Part shown: in pieces, positions 17,746 through 26,390 of the stretch
How positions within the stretch are numbered: position 1 is the stretch's first letter
How the letters are laid out: each line of letters opens with the position of its first letter
Origin: Luteirhabdus salina
GTDB taxonomy: Bacteria; Bacteroidota; Bacteroidia; Flavobacteriales; Flavobacteriaceae
Direction: 5' to 3'
DNA: 64,000 nt
Assembly: GCA_025384855.1 (NCBI GenBank)
Contig: JALAHT010000001.1
Span: 62,001 to 126,000, forward strand
The notes under the pieces: generated by a model
The model's database searches: none
What the model was told of the DNA's origin: nothing
The model's input: the letters and a program-made list of their open reading frames with translations, nothing else
Made by a program: the position numbers and the translations under genes

Positions 17746-18350
17746 TCTTTTTTGAACGCCTTCACTCCTGCTTCAATTCGAATGGCTAAATCGTTTTCCT
17801 CTGGAGGGATGGGACAGGAGTAGTTTGGATTATAGGCACAATACGGATTATACGCCTTATTGAAATCCAATACTATTGTGTCGCCTTCCGGAATATACGT
17901 ATCTAAAAACCGGCCACCACCATAACTACCATCGCCATTGGTTTCATCGGTAAAAGGTAAAAAGAGATAGTCTTTGTATTCCGGGTCTTCGTAGGGAGTA
18001 GTATTTTGATATAGATTTAGCTTTAACTTCTGACCTTTTATAGTGAAGTGGGCTTCCCCATACTTCACATACTCAGGTAGCCTAGCTGTTGTCGTTGGCA
18101 TTAAAAACGGTTCTTCATCGGGTGTTCGAATGAAAGTAGCGGTTACACGGTAGGTTTCGTCAATGGGAAAAAATTTTAAACCCTCGAATGATTTAAAATC
18201 CTTCGCTGTTAGAATCGTTGTTTCGGCAGTTCCAAACTCTTTATTTTCCTTTTCTTGATAGTCCTGAATACTTTGTATGTAGGTTTCAGCATCTTGTGAA
18301 TATGAAATGAATGAAATCGATAGCAGTACTAAGAGCGCGATACTTTTCAT
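17742..18350 (-). CDS. DUF1684-family secreted protein
   Basis: A 202-residue protein with a Sec signal (MKSIALLVLLSISFISYSQ, cleaved near residue 19) followed by a DUF1684 domain. The family markers are the YRVTATFIR strand, the KLNLYQNTTPYEDPEYKDYLFLPF segment and the metal-site-like C-terminal portion DFNKAYNPYCAYNPNYSCPIPP with two cysteines. The biochemical role of the family is not established. It converges on crcB with a 4-nt overlap. Confidence 0.85.
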   Translation of the reverse strand: MKSIALLVLLSISFISYSQDAETYIQSIQDYQEKENKEFGTAETTILTAKDFKSFEGLKFFPIDETYRVTATFIRTPDEEPFLMPTTTARLPEYVKYGEAHFTIKGQKLKLNLYQNTTPYEDPEYKDYLFLPFTDETNGDGSYGGGRFLDTYIPEGDTIVLDFNKAYNPYCAYNPNYSCPIPPEENDLAIRIEAGVKAFKKD

Positions 18351-18450
18351 ATGAATTCGTTTGCAGCAAGATACAATTCTACTTCATTTTAAAGAAAAAA
18401 AGGCTTCAATTAAAAAAATTGATTACTTTTACTTCAAATAAAAATCCGTG

Positions 18451-18525
18451 ATGAACACTCGTCAATATATTCGTATCCAACAAGTTGTGACCAAGGGTCA
18501 TAACTTCGGGAGTGCTGTATATTGA
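18451..18525 (+). CDS. Possible 24-residue small ORF in an orphan leader
   Basis: An ATG at 18451 opens a 24-codon frame (start MNTRQYIRIQQVV, end GSAVY) that stops at 18525, 27 nt before a strong terminator. A TACTTTTA near-match to the -7 element sits at 18424-18431. Nothing else on this strand lies between the promoter-like site and the terminator. It could be a leader peptide for the MFS gene, the remnant of a gene, or chance inside a small RNA. Confidence 0.3.
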   Translation: MNTRQYIRIQQVVTKGHNFGSAVY

Positions 18526-18552
18526 TATTGAAACATAATAACAATCAATAGT

Positions 18553-18587
18553 AAAACGTCCCGATCAACATCGGGACGTTTTATTTT
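18553..18587 (+). terminator. Strong terminator upstream of the MFS gene
   Basis: A perfect 13-bp stem AAAACGTCCCGAT/ATCGGGACGTTTT with a CAAC loop and a downstream T tract. It ends 13 nt before the MFS ATG, while no annotated gene precedes it on this strand, so it terminates an otherwise unseen transcript or acts as an attenuator. Confidence 0.92.
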
Positions 18588-18600
18588 TATATACCATCAG

Positions 18601-19839
18601 ATGAAAACGCTGTACCTACAATACCTGAGGAATTTTGAAGGCCTATCGAAAGAAATATGGCTCTTATCGCTTATTACCTTTATCAATCGTGCGGGTGCGA
18701 TGGTCATCCCCTTTCTATCGTTGTACCTGGTGAATGCGAAGGGTTTTACGCTACCCCAAGTGGGATGGATTATGAGTGCCTTTGGATTGGGTTCCTTACT
18801 TGGAACGTATGTTGGTGGACGACTAACCGACACAATCGGATTCTATAAGGTAATTACGGTCAGTCTCTTTTTAGGAGGTATCGGTTTCATTTTACTTCAA
18901 TTTATCGATAGCTTCTACAGCTTCTGTTTGGGCATCTTTGCACTCATTTTTGCAGCCGATGCGTATCGACCGGCCATTTTTGTTGCTTGTGAAGCATATA
19001 GTAAGCCGGGAAATGTTACGAGAAGTATTACCCTTATCCGATTGGCCATTAATTTGGGGTTTTCAATTGGGCCACTTATCGGAGGAATTATTATCGCTAG
19101 TATTAGTTACCGGTCTCTGTTTTGGATAGATGGCATTACGTGTGTTTTGGCGGCCGCCGTACTATTCTTCACCTTAAAACCAAAAAAAATCGTTCAGGAA
19201 GAAACCGTAAAACCAATCGCGAAGGAAGGAGTCCCGCCAACGCGAAATCCTTTATTCCTATTGTTGATTTTTATCATGATCGCAAATACCGCTGCGTTTG
19301 TACAGTATTTTTCGGTAGTTCCACTGTATTATGAAAAGGAATATTTGCTAACAGAAGATTTGATCGGCTGGCTGCTGTTTCTGAATGGAGCGCTTATAGT
19401 TTTATTTGAAATGCCATTGGTGGGTTGGCTCGATAGACGAAATATCTCGAAGACGAAAGCGACGCTGTGGGGTATTTTACTATTGGCAGCTAGTTTTTGG
19501 GTGCTTAATCTTGGCTATACTATATGGCTATTAATCCTTGGGATGATTCTAATGACGTTAGGAGAGATGATAGGTTCACCGTTCTCTAATGCCTTAGCAC
19601 TGGAGATGGCTCCGAAGGGAAGAAAGGGAAGTTACATGGGATTATACAGCATGAGCTTTTCGGTATCTCATATGGTAGGTCATTCGAGCGGGATGAATCT
19701 CGCCGATGGCTATGGGTTCGGCAGTACGTGGACGATTCTTTCGTTATTCTTGGTAGGAATCGCAGGTATTACGTTTTGGCTTCATATATTGTTGAAGCGA
19801 AAATCTACACTAACTGAGAACTACTTATCCAATGGCTGA
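18601..19839 (+). CDS. Major facilitator superfamily transporter
   Basis: A 412-residue, twelve-helix MFS protein. The loop between helices 2 and 3 has the GTYVGGRLTDTIGFYKV signature (GxxxDrxGrk), and the second half repeats it more weakly at GWLDRRNISK. The family resembles the YdhP/multidrug DHA1 group. A substrate cannot be named. Directly upstream is a strong terminator, so the gene either has a very short leader or is expressed by read-through. Its 3' end overlaps a convergent small gene by 19 nt. Confidence 0.85.
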   Translation: MKTLYLQYLRNFEGLSKEIWLLSLITFINRAGAMVIPFLSLYLVNAKGFTLPQVGWIMSAFGLGSLLGTYVGGRLTDTIGFYKVITVSLFLGGIGFILLQFIDSFYSFCLGIFALIFAADAYRPAIFVACEAYSKPGNVTRSITLIRLAINLGFSIGPLIGGIIIASISYRSLFWIDGITCVLAAAVLFFTLKPKKIVQEETVKPIAKEGVPPTRNPLFLLLIFIMIANTAAFVQYFSVVPLYYEKEYLLTEDLIGWLLFLNGALIVLFEMPLVGWLDRRNISKTKATLWGILLLAASFWVLNLGYTIWLLILGMILMTLGEMIGSPFSNALALEMAPKGRKGSYMGLYSMSFSVSHMVGHSSGMNLADGYGFGSTWTILSLFLVGIAGITFWLHILLKRKSTLTENYLSNG

Positions 19840-20060
19840 TCGTTGTTGCTTTTTTCTCGAATCGGTTCCGGTTGCTGTTGAAGTGCTCGTTTTTGGCGTC
19901 TAGATAGCAGAACGGAATCTAAACAAGATAATATTAATCCAATTCCTGAAATTAAACAGATTATTCTTATAAGCATTCCGCCGATAAGATCTAATCCTGA
20001 AAAGCCTAGTAAGGCAGTTACTGCTGTTAATATTAAAAAATGAAGTGTATAATTTTTCAT
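19821..20060 (-). CDS. Small membrane protein, DUF1328-like
   Basis: A 79-residue protein with two hydrophobic segments (8-26 and 29-49) followed by a charged, glutamine-rich tail. The LTAVTALLGFSGLDLIGGM stretch resembles the GF(S/G)G pattern of the DUF1328/YtjA family of small membrane proteins, but the match is short. It overlaps the MFS gene end by 19 nt in convergent orientation. Confidence 0.55.
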   Translation of the reverse strand: MKNYTLHFLILTAVTALLGFSGLDLIGGMLIRIICLISGIGLILSCLDSVLLSRRQKRALQQQPEPIREKSNNDQPLDK

Positions 20061-20143
20061 GATAATACGATCTTTTCATGCAATATAGAAAAGGATACGG
20101 CCTATCATTATTAAGGAACTCCCAATTAAAATTCCTTTAACGA

Positions 20144-20587
20144 CTAGGAAACTGGGCGAATTTCATTGTTGGCCACCACGTGAGACAGCACTATCTGTGT
20201 CTTACACTCCCCATACACTATTAATTGATCGATAAAACTCTCTAGATGTTGACGATTCTTTAACACCACTTCCATCACGATATTTTCATTCCCCGTTATA
20301 CGGTAGCAGTTTAGCACCTCATTATAGGTCTGTACCTTTTCCAAGAATGGTTTCAATTTCCCCATAAAGGCTCGAATAGTAATAATTGCCTTAAGCTGAT
20401 AACCGCATTCAAACGGAGAAACTACCGTTCTATATCCATGAATAAGTCCCGCATCTTCCATCTTTTTAATTCTTTCCGAAACCGCTGGGCTACTTATCCC
20501 TACCTTTCGACCAATGGCAGCGTTCGAAAGCCTAGCATTCTCCTGGAGTAAGTGAAGGATTTTGTGATTTATCGCATCTATTTTCAT
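20144..20587 (-). CDS. Lrp/AsnC-family transcriptional regulator
   Basis: A 147-residue regulator: N-terminal helix-turn-helix at residues 1-50 (IDAINHKILHLLQENARLSNAAIG, with GISSPAVSERIKKMEDAG as recognition helix) and a C-terminal RAM/AsnC effector domain (TGNENIVMEVVLKN). Lrp-type proteins form octamers and sense amino acids. It diverges from the gene at 20717 with a 129-bp shared upstream region, so it may control that gene or itself. The target is not known. Confidence 0.9.
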   Translation of the reverse strand: MKIDAINHKILHLLQENARLSNAAIGRKVGISSPAVSERIKKMEDAGLIHGYRTVVSPFECGYQLKAIITIRAFMGKLKPFLEKVQTYNEVLNCYRITGNENIVMEVVLKNRQHLESFIDQLIVYGECKTQIVLSHVVANNEIRPVS

Positions 20588-20656
20588 ATTAAATATTTTA
20601 TGCTAAAATAACATTAAATTTAAAGTATAATCAAATATTGTCTTTAATTTCATTAG

Positions 20657-20685
20657 TTGAAATGTATTTCCGCTTAGTAAATTTG
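20657..20685 (+). promoter_or_regulatory. Promoter TTG-N18-TAAATTTG
   Basis: TTG at 20657-20659 and perfect -7 at 20678-20685. It lies in the divergent region next to the Lrp gene and should serve the 131-residue gene at 20717. Confidence 0.7.
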
Positions 20686-20716
20686 GAGTACGAATTTTAC
20701 AATACCCCAAGCTACA

Positions 20717-21112
20717 ATGGTACCGCCATTTCCAAACAAATTACCGCATTCTCCTGTGCTTCAGAAGGCTCAGGAAATCTTTACGTTGTCGCGAAATATC
20801 TCTCACTATTTTGTCGACGATTTAGCACCATTACGAACAGATGGTACGGAAGATCCTGATATTTATTTTAGCGGCGATATCGTTCAACAATCGGAATCGT
20901 TGGCGCCGGAAATTATGAAAGCGGAAAGCCATCCCTTTGCCGAGGCAAAACACCGGCATGCTGCTTCCGTGGCGCGGCTTACCAATATGTTATATCGCAA
21001 TTGTGAACGTTTGGAACGCTCGAACACCAACGGAAAAGAGTTTGTTCGATTATTACGTGATGAGTTGAAAAAATTTCGTCGCCTGCAACGCACTTGGACG
21101 CTCACACTATAA
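20717..21112 (+). CDS. Conserved alpha-helical hypothetical protein
   Basis: A 131-residue soluble, mostly helical protein with no signal. It carries several conserved-looking charged stretches (HFPEAKH-like HPFAEAKHRHAASVARLTN, NCERLERSN, and a basic C-terminus LRDELKKFRRLQRTW). I do not recognise a characterised family. It has a good promoter, is divergent from an Lrp regulator and precedes the ligD cluster by 85 bp, but a role in DNA repair is only a positional guess. Confidence 0.65.
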   Translation: MVPPFPNKLPHSPVLQKAQEIFTLSRNISHYFVDDLAPLRTDGTEDPDIYFSGDIVQQSESLAPEIMKAESHPFAEAKHRHAASVARLTNMLYRNCERLERSNTNGKEFVRLLRDELKKFRRLQRTWTLTL

Positions 21113-21197
21113 AAATTCCCTTTTTATTTACACTTTTTAAAACGGCCTTAACAGCCTAACTTCCTATTTGTGTGTACCTTCTCCATAAAAATTTAGC

Positions 21198-21794
21198 ATG
21201 GGGAAAGATAATTACACCAATAAACGCGACTTCAATAAAACGAAAGAGCCAAAGGGAGGTTTGAAAAAAGGAAATCCTGACACACCCGCGTTCGTAATTC
21301 AAAAGCATGATGCTACCAATCTTCACTACGATTTCCGTTTAGAAATTGATGGTACACTGAAGTCATGGTCTGTACCAAAAGGCCCCAGCACCGATCCTTC
21401 AGTAAAAAGAATGGCTATTCCCACTGAAGACCACCCCCTAGAATACGCCGATTTTGAAGGTACGATTCCGGAAGGTGAATATGGTGGTGGAACTGTCATG
21501 ATTTGGGACCGTGGGACTTTCAAAAATATCAAGAAGAATGATGAAGGTGAAGAAATTGATCTATTGAAATCATACGACATGGGTACCGTTGAAGTTTCTC
21601 TCCAGGGTGAAAAATTGAAAGGGGCCTATGCGTTGATTAAAATGAAGAGTGGCAATATGAAAGGAAACTGGTTGCTGATAAAACAAGATGATGAGGAGGC
21701 GGATGCCAGACGAAATCCAACAAGCACTCAAAATAAAAGTGTGGTTAGTAACCGAATCATGAAGCAAATCGAAAAAGAAGATTCCGCCAAATGA
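21198..21794 (+). CDS. LigD 3'-phosphoesterase domain protein
   Basis: A 198-residue stand-alone copy of the phosphoesterase (PE) module of bacterial NHEJ ligase D. The active-site residues are visible: H37 and H43 with D45 in the QKHDATNLHYDF motif, and H79 in EDHPLEYADFEG; EGEYGGGTVMIWDRG is the family's glycine-rich strand. It trims 3' ribonucleotides and phosphates at break ends. Its stop overlaps the ATG of the ligase gene by 4 nt, and the polymerase follows, so the three modules are made as separate but coupled proteins. Confidence 0.9.
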   Translation: MGKDNYTNKRDFNKTKEPKGGLKKGNPDTPAFVIQKHDATNLHYDFRLEIDGTLKSWSVPKGPSTDPSVKRMAIPTEDHPLEYADFEGTIPEGEYGGGTVMIWDRGTFKNIKKNDEGEEIDLLKSYDMGTVEVSLQGEKLKGAYALIKMKSGNMKGNWLLIKQDDEEADARRNPTSTQNKSVVSNRIMKQIEKEDSAK

Positions 21795-22798
21795 AGTCGC
21801 TAAAACAAATACTTTCAGAAAAAGCATATACTAAATGTGCGTCAGAATCTTTTCCTGGCTTTGTTTCGCCTATGCTAGCCACTTTGACCGATGATTATTT
21901 TGATGATGAAGATTGGATCTACGAACGCAAACTGGACGGAGTTCGCACCTTAGTCACACTTAAAGATGGCGTTGCTACCTTATGGTCACGAAATGACAAG
22001 AAGCTTTCCAACAGTTATCCAGAAATTGTGGAAGCCTTTGAAAATGCAAAATTACCAAACCTCATTATTGACGGTGAAATTGTTGCCTTTGAAGGAAATG
22101 TAACGAGCTTTAGCAAATTGCAGAATAGAATGCAGATCAGCGACCCTGAAAAAGCGCGAAATACAGGAGTGAAAGTCTATATCTACATATTCGATATTCT
22201 CTATTACGATTCATACGACCTCACCGAACTTTCACTACTGAACCGAAAAAAGGTACTTCGAGAGGTCATGCCGTTCGATGATCCTATTCGGTATACTTCC
22301 CATAGGAAAAAAGATGGAATCGAATTTCATAAGGAAGCCTGCAAAAAAGGATGGGAAGGAATTATCGCTAAGGACAGTCAAGCTACCTATGTCCATTCGC
22401 GAAGCAAGAAATGGTTGAAATTCAAGTGTAGTAAAGGTCAGGAATTGGTCATTGGTGGTTTTACGGAACCAGAAGGAGAGCGTGTTGGCTTTGGCGCCAT
22501 GCTGGTGGGCTATTATGAAGAAGGTGTACTTCACTATGCAGGCAAGGTAGGAACCGGTTTCGATGATGCGTTTCTTCAGAAATGGCGAAAAAAGTTTGAT
22601 GCCATTAGCCGAAAAACGAGTCCGTTTGAGAATTTCGACGAAGACAATCAAGGGAAAAACCATTGGATTTCTCCGAAGTATGTAGGTGAATTTGGCTTCA
22701 CCGAATGGACAAATAGTAACAAATTACGTCACCCGCGATTTTTAGGAATGCGAAAAGATAAAGCAGCAAAGGAAGTAACCAAAGAAGAACCAACATGA
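21791..22798 (+). CDS. ligD: ATP-dependent DNA ligase (LigD ligase module)
   Basis: A 335-residue ATP-dependent ligase. Motif I is ERKLDG with the adenylated lysine K47; DGEIVAF is motif III-like, GWEGIIAKD motif IV and KWLKFKCSKGQELVIGGF motif V; the C-terminal part is the OB-fold (VGKVGTGFDD-like). It seals breaks in the end-joining pathway. ATGA overlaps of 4 nt connect it to the PE gene before and the polymerase gene after. No Ku gene is present in the window, though Ku may be elsewhere. Confidence 0.93.
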   Translation: MKSLKQILSEKAYTKCASESFPGFVSPMLATLTDDYFDDEDWIYERKLDGVRTLVTLKDGVATLWSRNDKKLSNSYPEIVEAFENAKLPNLIIDGEIVAFEGNVTSFSKLQNRMQISDPEKARNTGVKVYIYIFDILYYDSYDLTELSLLNRKKVLREVMPFDDPIRYTSHRKKDGIEFHKEACKKGWEGIIAKDSQATYVHSRSKKWLKFKCSKGQELVIGGFTEPEGERVGFGAMLVGYYEEGVLHYAGKVGTGFDDAFLQKWRKKFDAISRKTSPFENFDEDNQGKNHWISPKYVGEFGFTEWTNSNKLRHPRFLGMRKDKAAKEVTKEEPT

Positions 22799-23604
22799 AA
22801 ATAGCTGGCGTTGACATTTCACATCCCGACAAAATTCTGTTTCCAAAGAAAGAAATTACCAAAGCCAATATGGTGAAGTACTACGCTTCCGTAGCGGATA
22901 AAATGCTTCCCTATTTGAAGGATAGACCACTAACCTTACGACGCTTTCCCGATGGTATTGATACCGATGGATTCTACCAAAAGAACGCATCGGATTACTT
23001 TCCCGATTTTATTAAAACCGTACAGATAGAAACGAAAGAAGGTAGTAACACACAAGTATTTTGCAATTCAAAAAAGAGTTTGATTTATCTGGCAAATCAA
23101 GGCACGATTTCCTTTCACATCTGGCTATCGAAACGCGACAAGCTGGAAAAACCCGACAAGGTGGTTTTCGATTTAGATCCCCCTGCCAATAGTTTTGACA
23201 AAGTGAAAAAAGCTGCAAAAAAAATAGGAGATTTTCTAAAAGATAAAGGCAAAGACTCAAATTTAATGACCACTGGGAAAAGTGGCTTTCATGTTTGGTA
23301 TACCGAGCGCCGCACTCAAACCTTCGATGAACGTCGAGAAAATGTAAAGGCCTTAGCCGAAGAAATGGAACATGCCTTTCCAGAATTGCTTACCACTGCT
23401 ACGCGGAAAAACAAACGAGATGGAAAGGTATTTATCGATTACCTTCGCAATGCCTATGGCCAAACGAGTGTCTGTCCCTATTCGATTCGAGCTACTTCGG
23501 AAGCTGGTATCGCCACCCCGATTGGCTGGGATGAGCTTTCAAAAATAGAAAGTGCTTCACATTATAATTTTGAGAACATTCAACGACGCTTAGGACAGCT
23601 TTGA
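22795..23604 (+). CDS. LigD polymerase module (archaeo-eukaryotic primase type)
   Basis: A 269-residue LigD-type polymerase. The catalytic pair D126/D128 lies in VVFDLDPP, and the family motifs [26 protein letters not shown] and [10 protein letters not shown] are intact. It adds nucleotides, often ribonucleotides, at break ends for gap filling in NHEJ. The length equals the polymerase domain of fused LigD, so it is complete. It is the last gene of the cluster and overlaps the convergent alanine symporter gene by 15 nt. Confidence 0.92.
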   Translation: MKIAGVDISHPDKILFPKKEITKANMVKYYASVADKMLPYLKDRPLTLRRFPDGIDTDGFYQKNASDYFPDFIKTVQIETKEGSNTQVFCNSKKSLIYLANQGTISFHIWLSKRDKLEKPDKVVFDLDPPANSFDKVKKAAKKIGDFLKDKGKDSNLMTTGKSGFHVWYTERRTQTFDERRENVKALAEEMEHAFPELLTTATRKNKRDGKVFIDYLRNAYGQTSVCPYSIRATSEAGIATPIGWDELSKIESASHYNFENIQRRLGQL

Positions 23605-25131
23605 TATTCCTTTAATTACATTCTTATATCGAGATAGTTCATCCCACACCTTCTTCCGCAAAAGAAACAATCCGATCATATTGGGAACCAGCATAGCAAA
23701 AATCATCGCATCGCTAAAATCGGTAACTGCTCCCAATGTTGCTGCAGCCCCAACAACGGTAAAGCAACAGAATATAATTTTATAGGTGTATTCGGTTTTT
23801 TTACTTCTCCCAAACAAATAACTCCATGCCTGGTATCCATAATAGGACCAAGAAATCATTGAAGAAAATGCAAAAAGGATTACGGCAAAGGACAGTAAGT
23901 ATGGAAACCAAGAAATTCCCGTTTCTAAGGCCGTAGCCGTTAAGACCACTCCCTCTTCATCACTAAGCTGTGCCCCCACCTCTAATTGTCCGGTAATTAT
24001 AAGCACCAATGCTGTCATGGTACAAATTACTACGGTATCGATAAAAGGTTCCAATAGCGCTACCAGACCTTCACTCGCTGGATATTTGGTTTTTACGGCG
24101 CTGTGTGCTATTGAGGCGGAACCAATACCTGCCTCATTGCTAAAGGCTGCTCTTTTAAAGCCCTGAATAAGCACTCCGATAAATCCGCCCACTATTCCTT
24201 GAGGGTTAAAAGCACCATTCCAAATTTCCCCAAAGGCATTAGGAATTTGTTCGTAGTTCAAGGAGAGAACCGTCACGCTAGCCAAAATATACATGACCAC
24301 CATGGCAGGTACGACCTTGTCGGTTACTTTGGCAATCTTCTTTATACCGCCAATAATTACGACTCCGACAAAAATGGCCATGATTACTCCGAAGATCCAT
24401 CCCTTCCCACTAATAAAACTGTTTTCACCTCCCGTCACATATTCAAAAAGCTGAAATGCCTGATTTACTTGAAACATGTTGCCACCTCCAAACGAACCGC
24501 CAATACACATCACAGCGAAAACAATGGCTAAGAGTTTTCCTAACTTTTTTAGTCCCTTTTCCGATAGCCCTTTGCTTAAATAGTACATTGGACCGCCAAA
24601 AATTGTCCCGTTGGCGTTTACTTCGCGATATTTCACACCGAGGGTGCATTCCACGAATTTTGAAGACATTCCAAGTAATCCGACTAAGACCATCCAAAAT
24701 GTGGCTCCCGGTCCACCGATGGAAAGTGCGATGGCTACTCCAGCAATATTACCAAGACCGACCGTAGCAGAAACCGCAGCCGTTAATGCTTGAAAATGAC
24801 TGACCTCTCCTTCACCCTCTACCCGAATCGTGTCCGGATTGTCGCCTTCAACTGTAGCGACAGTAGTAGACGCTTCAACATGTTCATTTTTTTCAAATTC
24901 ATCATAATCGCCCTTCACTACTTTTATAGCTGTTAAAAAATGTCTGAAATTGACAAATTTGAAATAAAGGGTAAAAAAGCCAGCCCCTACAATTAATACG
25001 ATCAGTACCCAGGGAATCCCTACTTCTTCAGTAATCGGTATTTCAGCAAAAATGCCATCGACAAACCAACCGGTGGCCGCATCGAACGCTTGATTTATTT
25101 TTTCATCTAAGGTAAGTTCTTGAGTAACCAT
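23590..25131 (-). CDS. Sodium:alanine symporter family protein (AGCS)
   Basis: A 513-residue transporter with about eleven hydrophobic segments. The AGCS signatures are present: [41 protein letters not shown], and [21 protein letters not shown] in the second half. It imports alanine or glycine with Na+ at the inner membrane. It has an N-terminal extension of about 45 residues before the first helix. A LuxR-type regulator gene sits just upstream on the same strand, 96 nt away, but ends before this promoter region. Confidence 0.92.
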   Translation of the reverse strand: MVTQELTLDEKINQAFDAATGWFVDGIFAEIPITEEVGIPWVLIVLIVGAGFFTLYFKFVNFRHFLTAIKVVKGDYDEFEKNEHVEASTTVATVEGDNPDTIRVEGEGEVSHFQALTAAVSATVGLGNIAGVAIALSIGGPGATFWMVLVGLLGMSSKFVECTLGVKYREVNANGTIFGGPMYYLSKGLSEKGLKKLGKLLAIVFAVMCIGGSFGGGNMFQVNQAFQLFEYVTGGENSFISGKGWIFGVIMAIFVGVVIIGGIKKIAKVTDKVVPAMVVMYILASVTVLSLNYEQIPNAFGEIWNGAFNPQGIVGGFIGVLIQGFKRAAFSNEAGIGSASIAHSAVKTKYPASEGLVALLEPFIDTVVICTMTALVLIITGQLEVGAQLSDEEGVVLTATALETGISWFPYLLSFAVILFAFSSMISWSYYGYQAWSYLFGRSKKTEYTYKIIFCCFTVVGAAATLGAVTDFSDAMIFAMLVPNMIGLFLLRKKVWDELSRYKNVIKGISKLS

Positions 25132-25227
25132 GGAGAAAGTATTTGTTTTCCGTCAAATTCTTTCAAAACGATTACAAAGAAAAGGTTAACCACTGCTTTA
25201 AATTTTCAGCCCCTATGGTTAACCATA

Positions 25228-26349
25228 CTATTTTTGACTCTTTTCTGAAGTGATGGAATCGGTCAATTTATTTTTGTGGGCGAAGGCGATAAGTTGCTGT
25301 TTTCCGCCTGTTCCACTGATATTGAGGATTTTCTTTATCTGGTGAATATGCGTTTGGAATCCATCTAGACTGATGTGCATTTCCGCAGCAATTTCAGGAT
25401 AAGATTTCTCCTTTCCATATACCCCAAGATATCCCAATACCTCTTTTTGACGATCGCTAAGTACTACTTTTGAACTTTCCTTCAGCTCAGTAAGCTCTTT
25501 TTTCATAGTTGCAATCGTATCTAAATGGCTTTCGGAACTAAGCTTAACGCGTTTTAATTCTTCTGATAGCGCATTATTTTCCTTTGTCAATTTTATGGCA
25601 AGTGATTGCTGGGCTTCCGTTTCTGATAAAAACTTCCAACTGTATAGCAAAATGGAGAAAAGTAGAATAAATAGGAATTTAAAGGAAATAGCGGTAATAC
25701 TGCCGGCCATGGCCCAAAACCGTTGATCAACAACTTGAACAGCCCTGTCTTGCGGTATAATTCGATATGAAATGGCTATCAGTATCAATGCAAATAATGA
25801 AAGCGTTGGCAGATACATAAATTTCATATTCCGATCTGCGAATGCCTTGTTCAGTTCACTTAGCAGTGCGAGTGCTACCAATACTGAAATGGGAATATCG
25901 ATCAACCATATAAAATTGTTACTAATTTCAGCATTGTTATAGGAAGTTGCTATAAAGACAAAAGCAATCATCCCCAATACTGCGCAATAGATTCCGATAA
26001 ATTCGCGGGTGGTGAATCGCTGTACGGTTCGAACCAAAATGTTTCGAGATCGGTTATGCTCGATAGAGGGTAAGGACAAAATAATGAAGAGTGAATTCGC
26101 TAGCGATATAAAGACACCCCAATAAATAATAAGTTGAGAATGCTCAGGAACGTTCCAAACCGTTACCAGTAGAAAATTCACAAATGCTCCAATTCCCCAT
26201 GAAAAAATAGCCAGTCCGAACCACTTGATACCGCCTATTGAACTCGCATCGACCGTTCGTCGGCTTTCTTTCCTGAAGATGCGCTGTATAATGACCGCCG
26301 ATAAAAGGCAAACAATAGCAGTAACCGAATATTCAATAGTGGAAAGCAA
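25228..26349 (-). CDS. Seven-helix membrane protein with C-terminal LuxR-type DNA-binding domain
   Basis: A 373-residue protein in three parts: seven predicted transmembrane helices (about 7-25, 43-65, 73-92, 113-133, 145-165, 177-195, 215-240), a coiled coil (about 245-300), and a LuxR-type helix-turn-helix (about 302-360; LSDRQKEVLGYL, SYPEIAAEMHISLDGFQTHIHQIKKIL). It has neither receiver nor PAS domain, so signals would be sensed in the membrane and passed through the coiled coil. This makes it a one-component membrane-bound regulator. Ligand and targets are unknown. It lies between icmF and the alanine symporter on the same strand. Confidence 0.82.
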   Translation of the reverse strand: MLSTIEYSVTAIVCLLSAVIIQRIFRKESRRTVDASSIGGIKWFGLAIFSWGIGAFVNFLLVTVWNVPEHSQLIIYWGVFISLANSLFIILSLPSIEHNRSRNILVRTVQRFTTREFIGIYCAVLGMIAFVFIATSYNNAEISNNFIWLIDIPISVLVALALLSELNKAFADRNMKFMYLPTLSLFALILIAISYRIIPQDRAVQVVDQRFWAMAGSITAISFKFLFILLFSILLYSWKFLSETEAQQSLAIKLTKENNALSEELKRVKLSSESHLDTIATMKKELTELKESSKVVLSDRQKEVLGYLGVYGKEKSYPEIAAEMHISLDGFQTHIHQIKKILNISGTGGKQQLIAFAHKNKLTDSITSEKSQK

Positions 26350-26390
26350 AGTTGTGTTTTGCTTTAAAGATATTGAAAAAATCCCGTTGC

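Noticed and set aside
23590-23604. Overlap of LigD polymerase end and symporter end as a frameshift sign
   Set aside because: A 15-nt convergent overlap with both proteins complete is ordinary.
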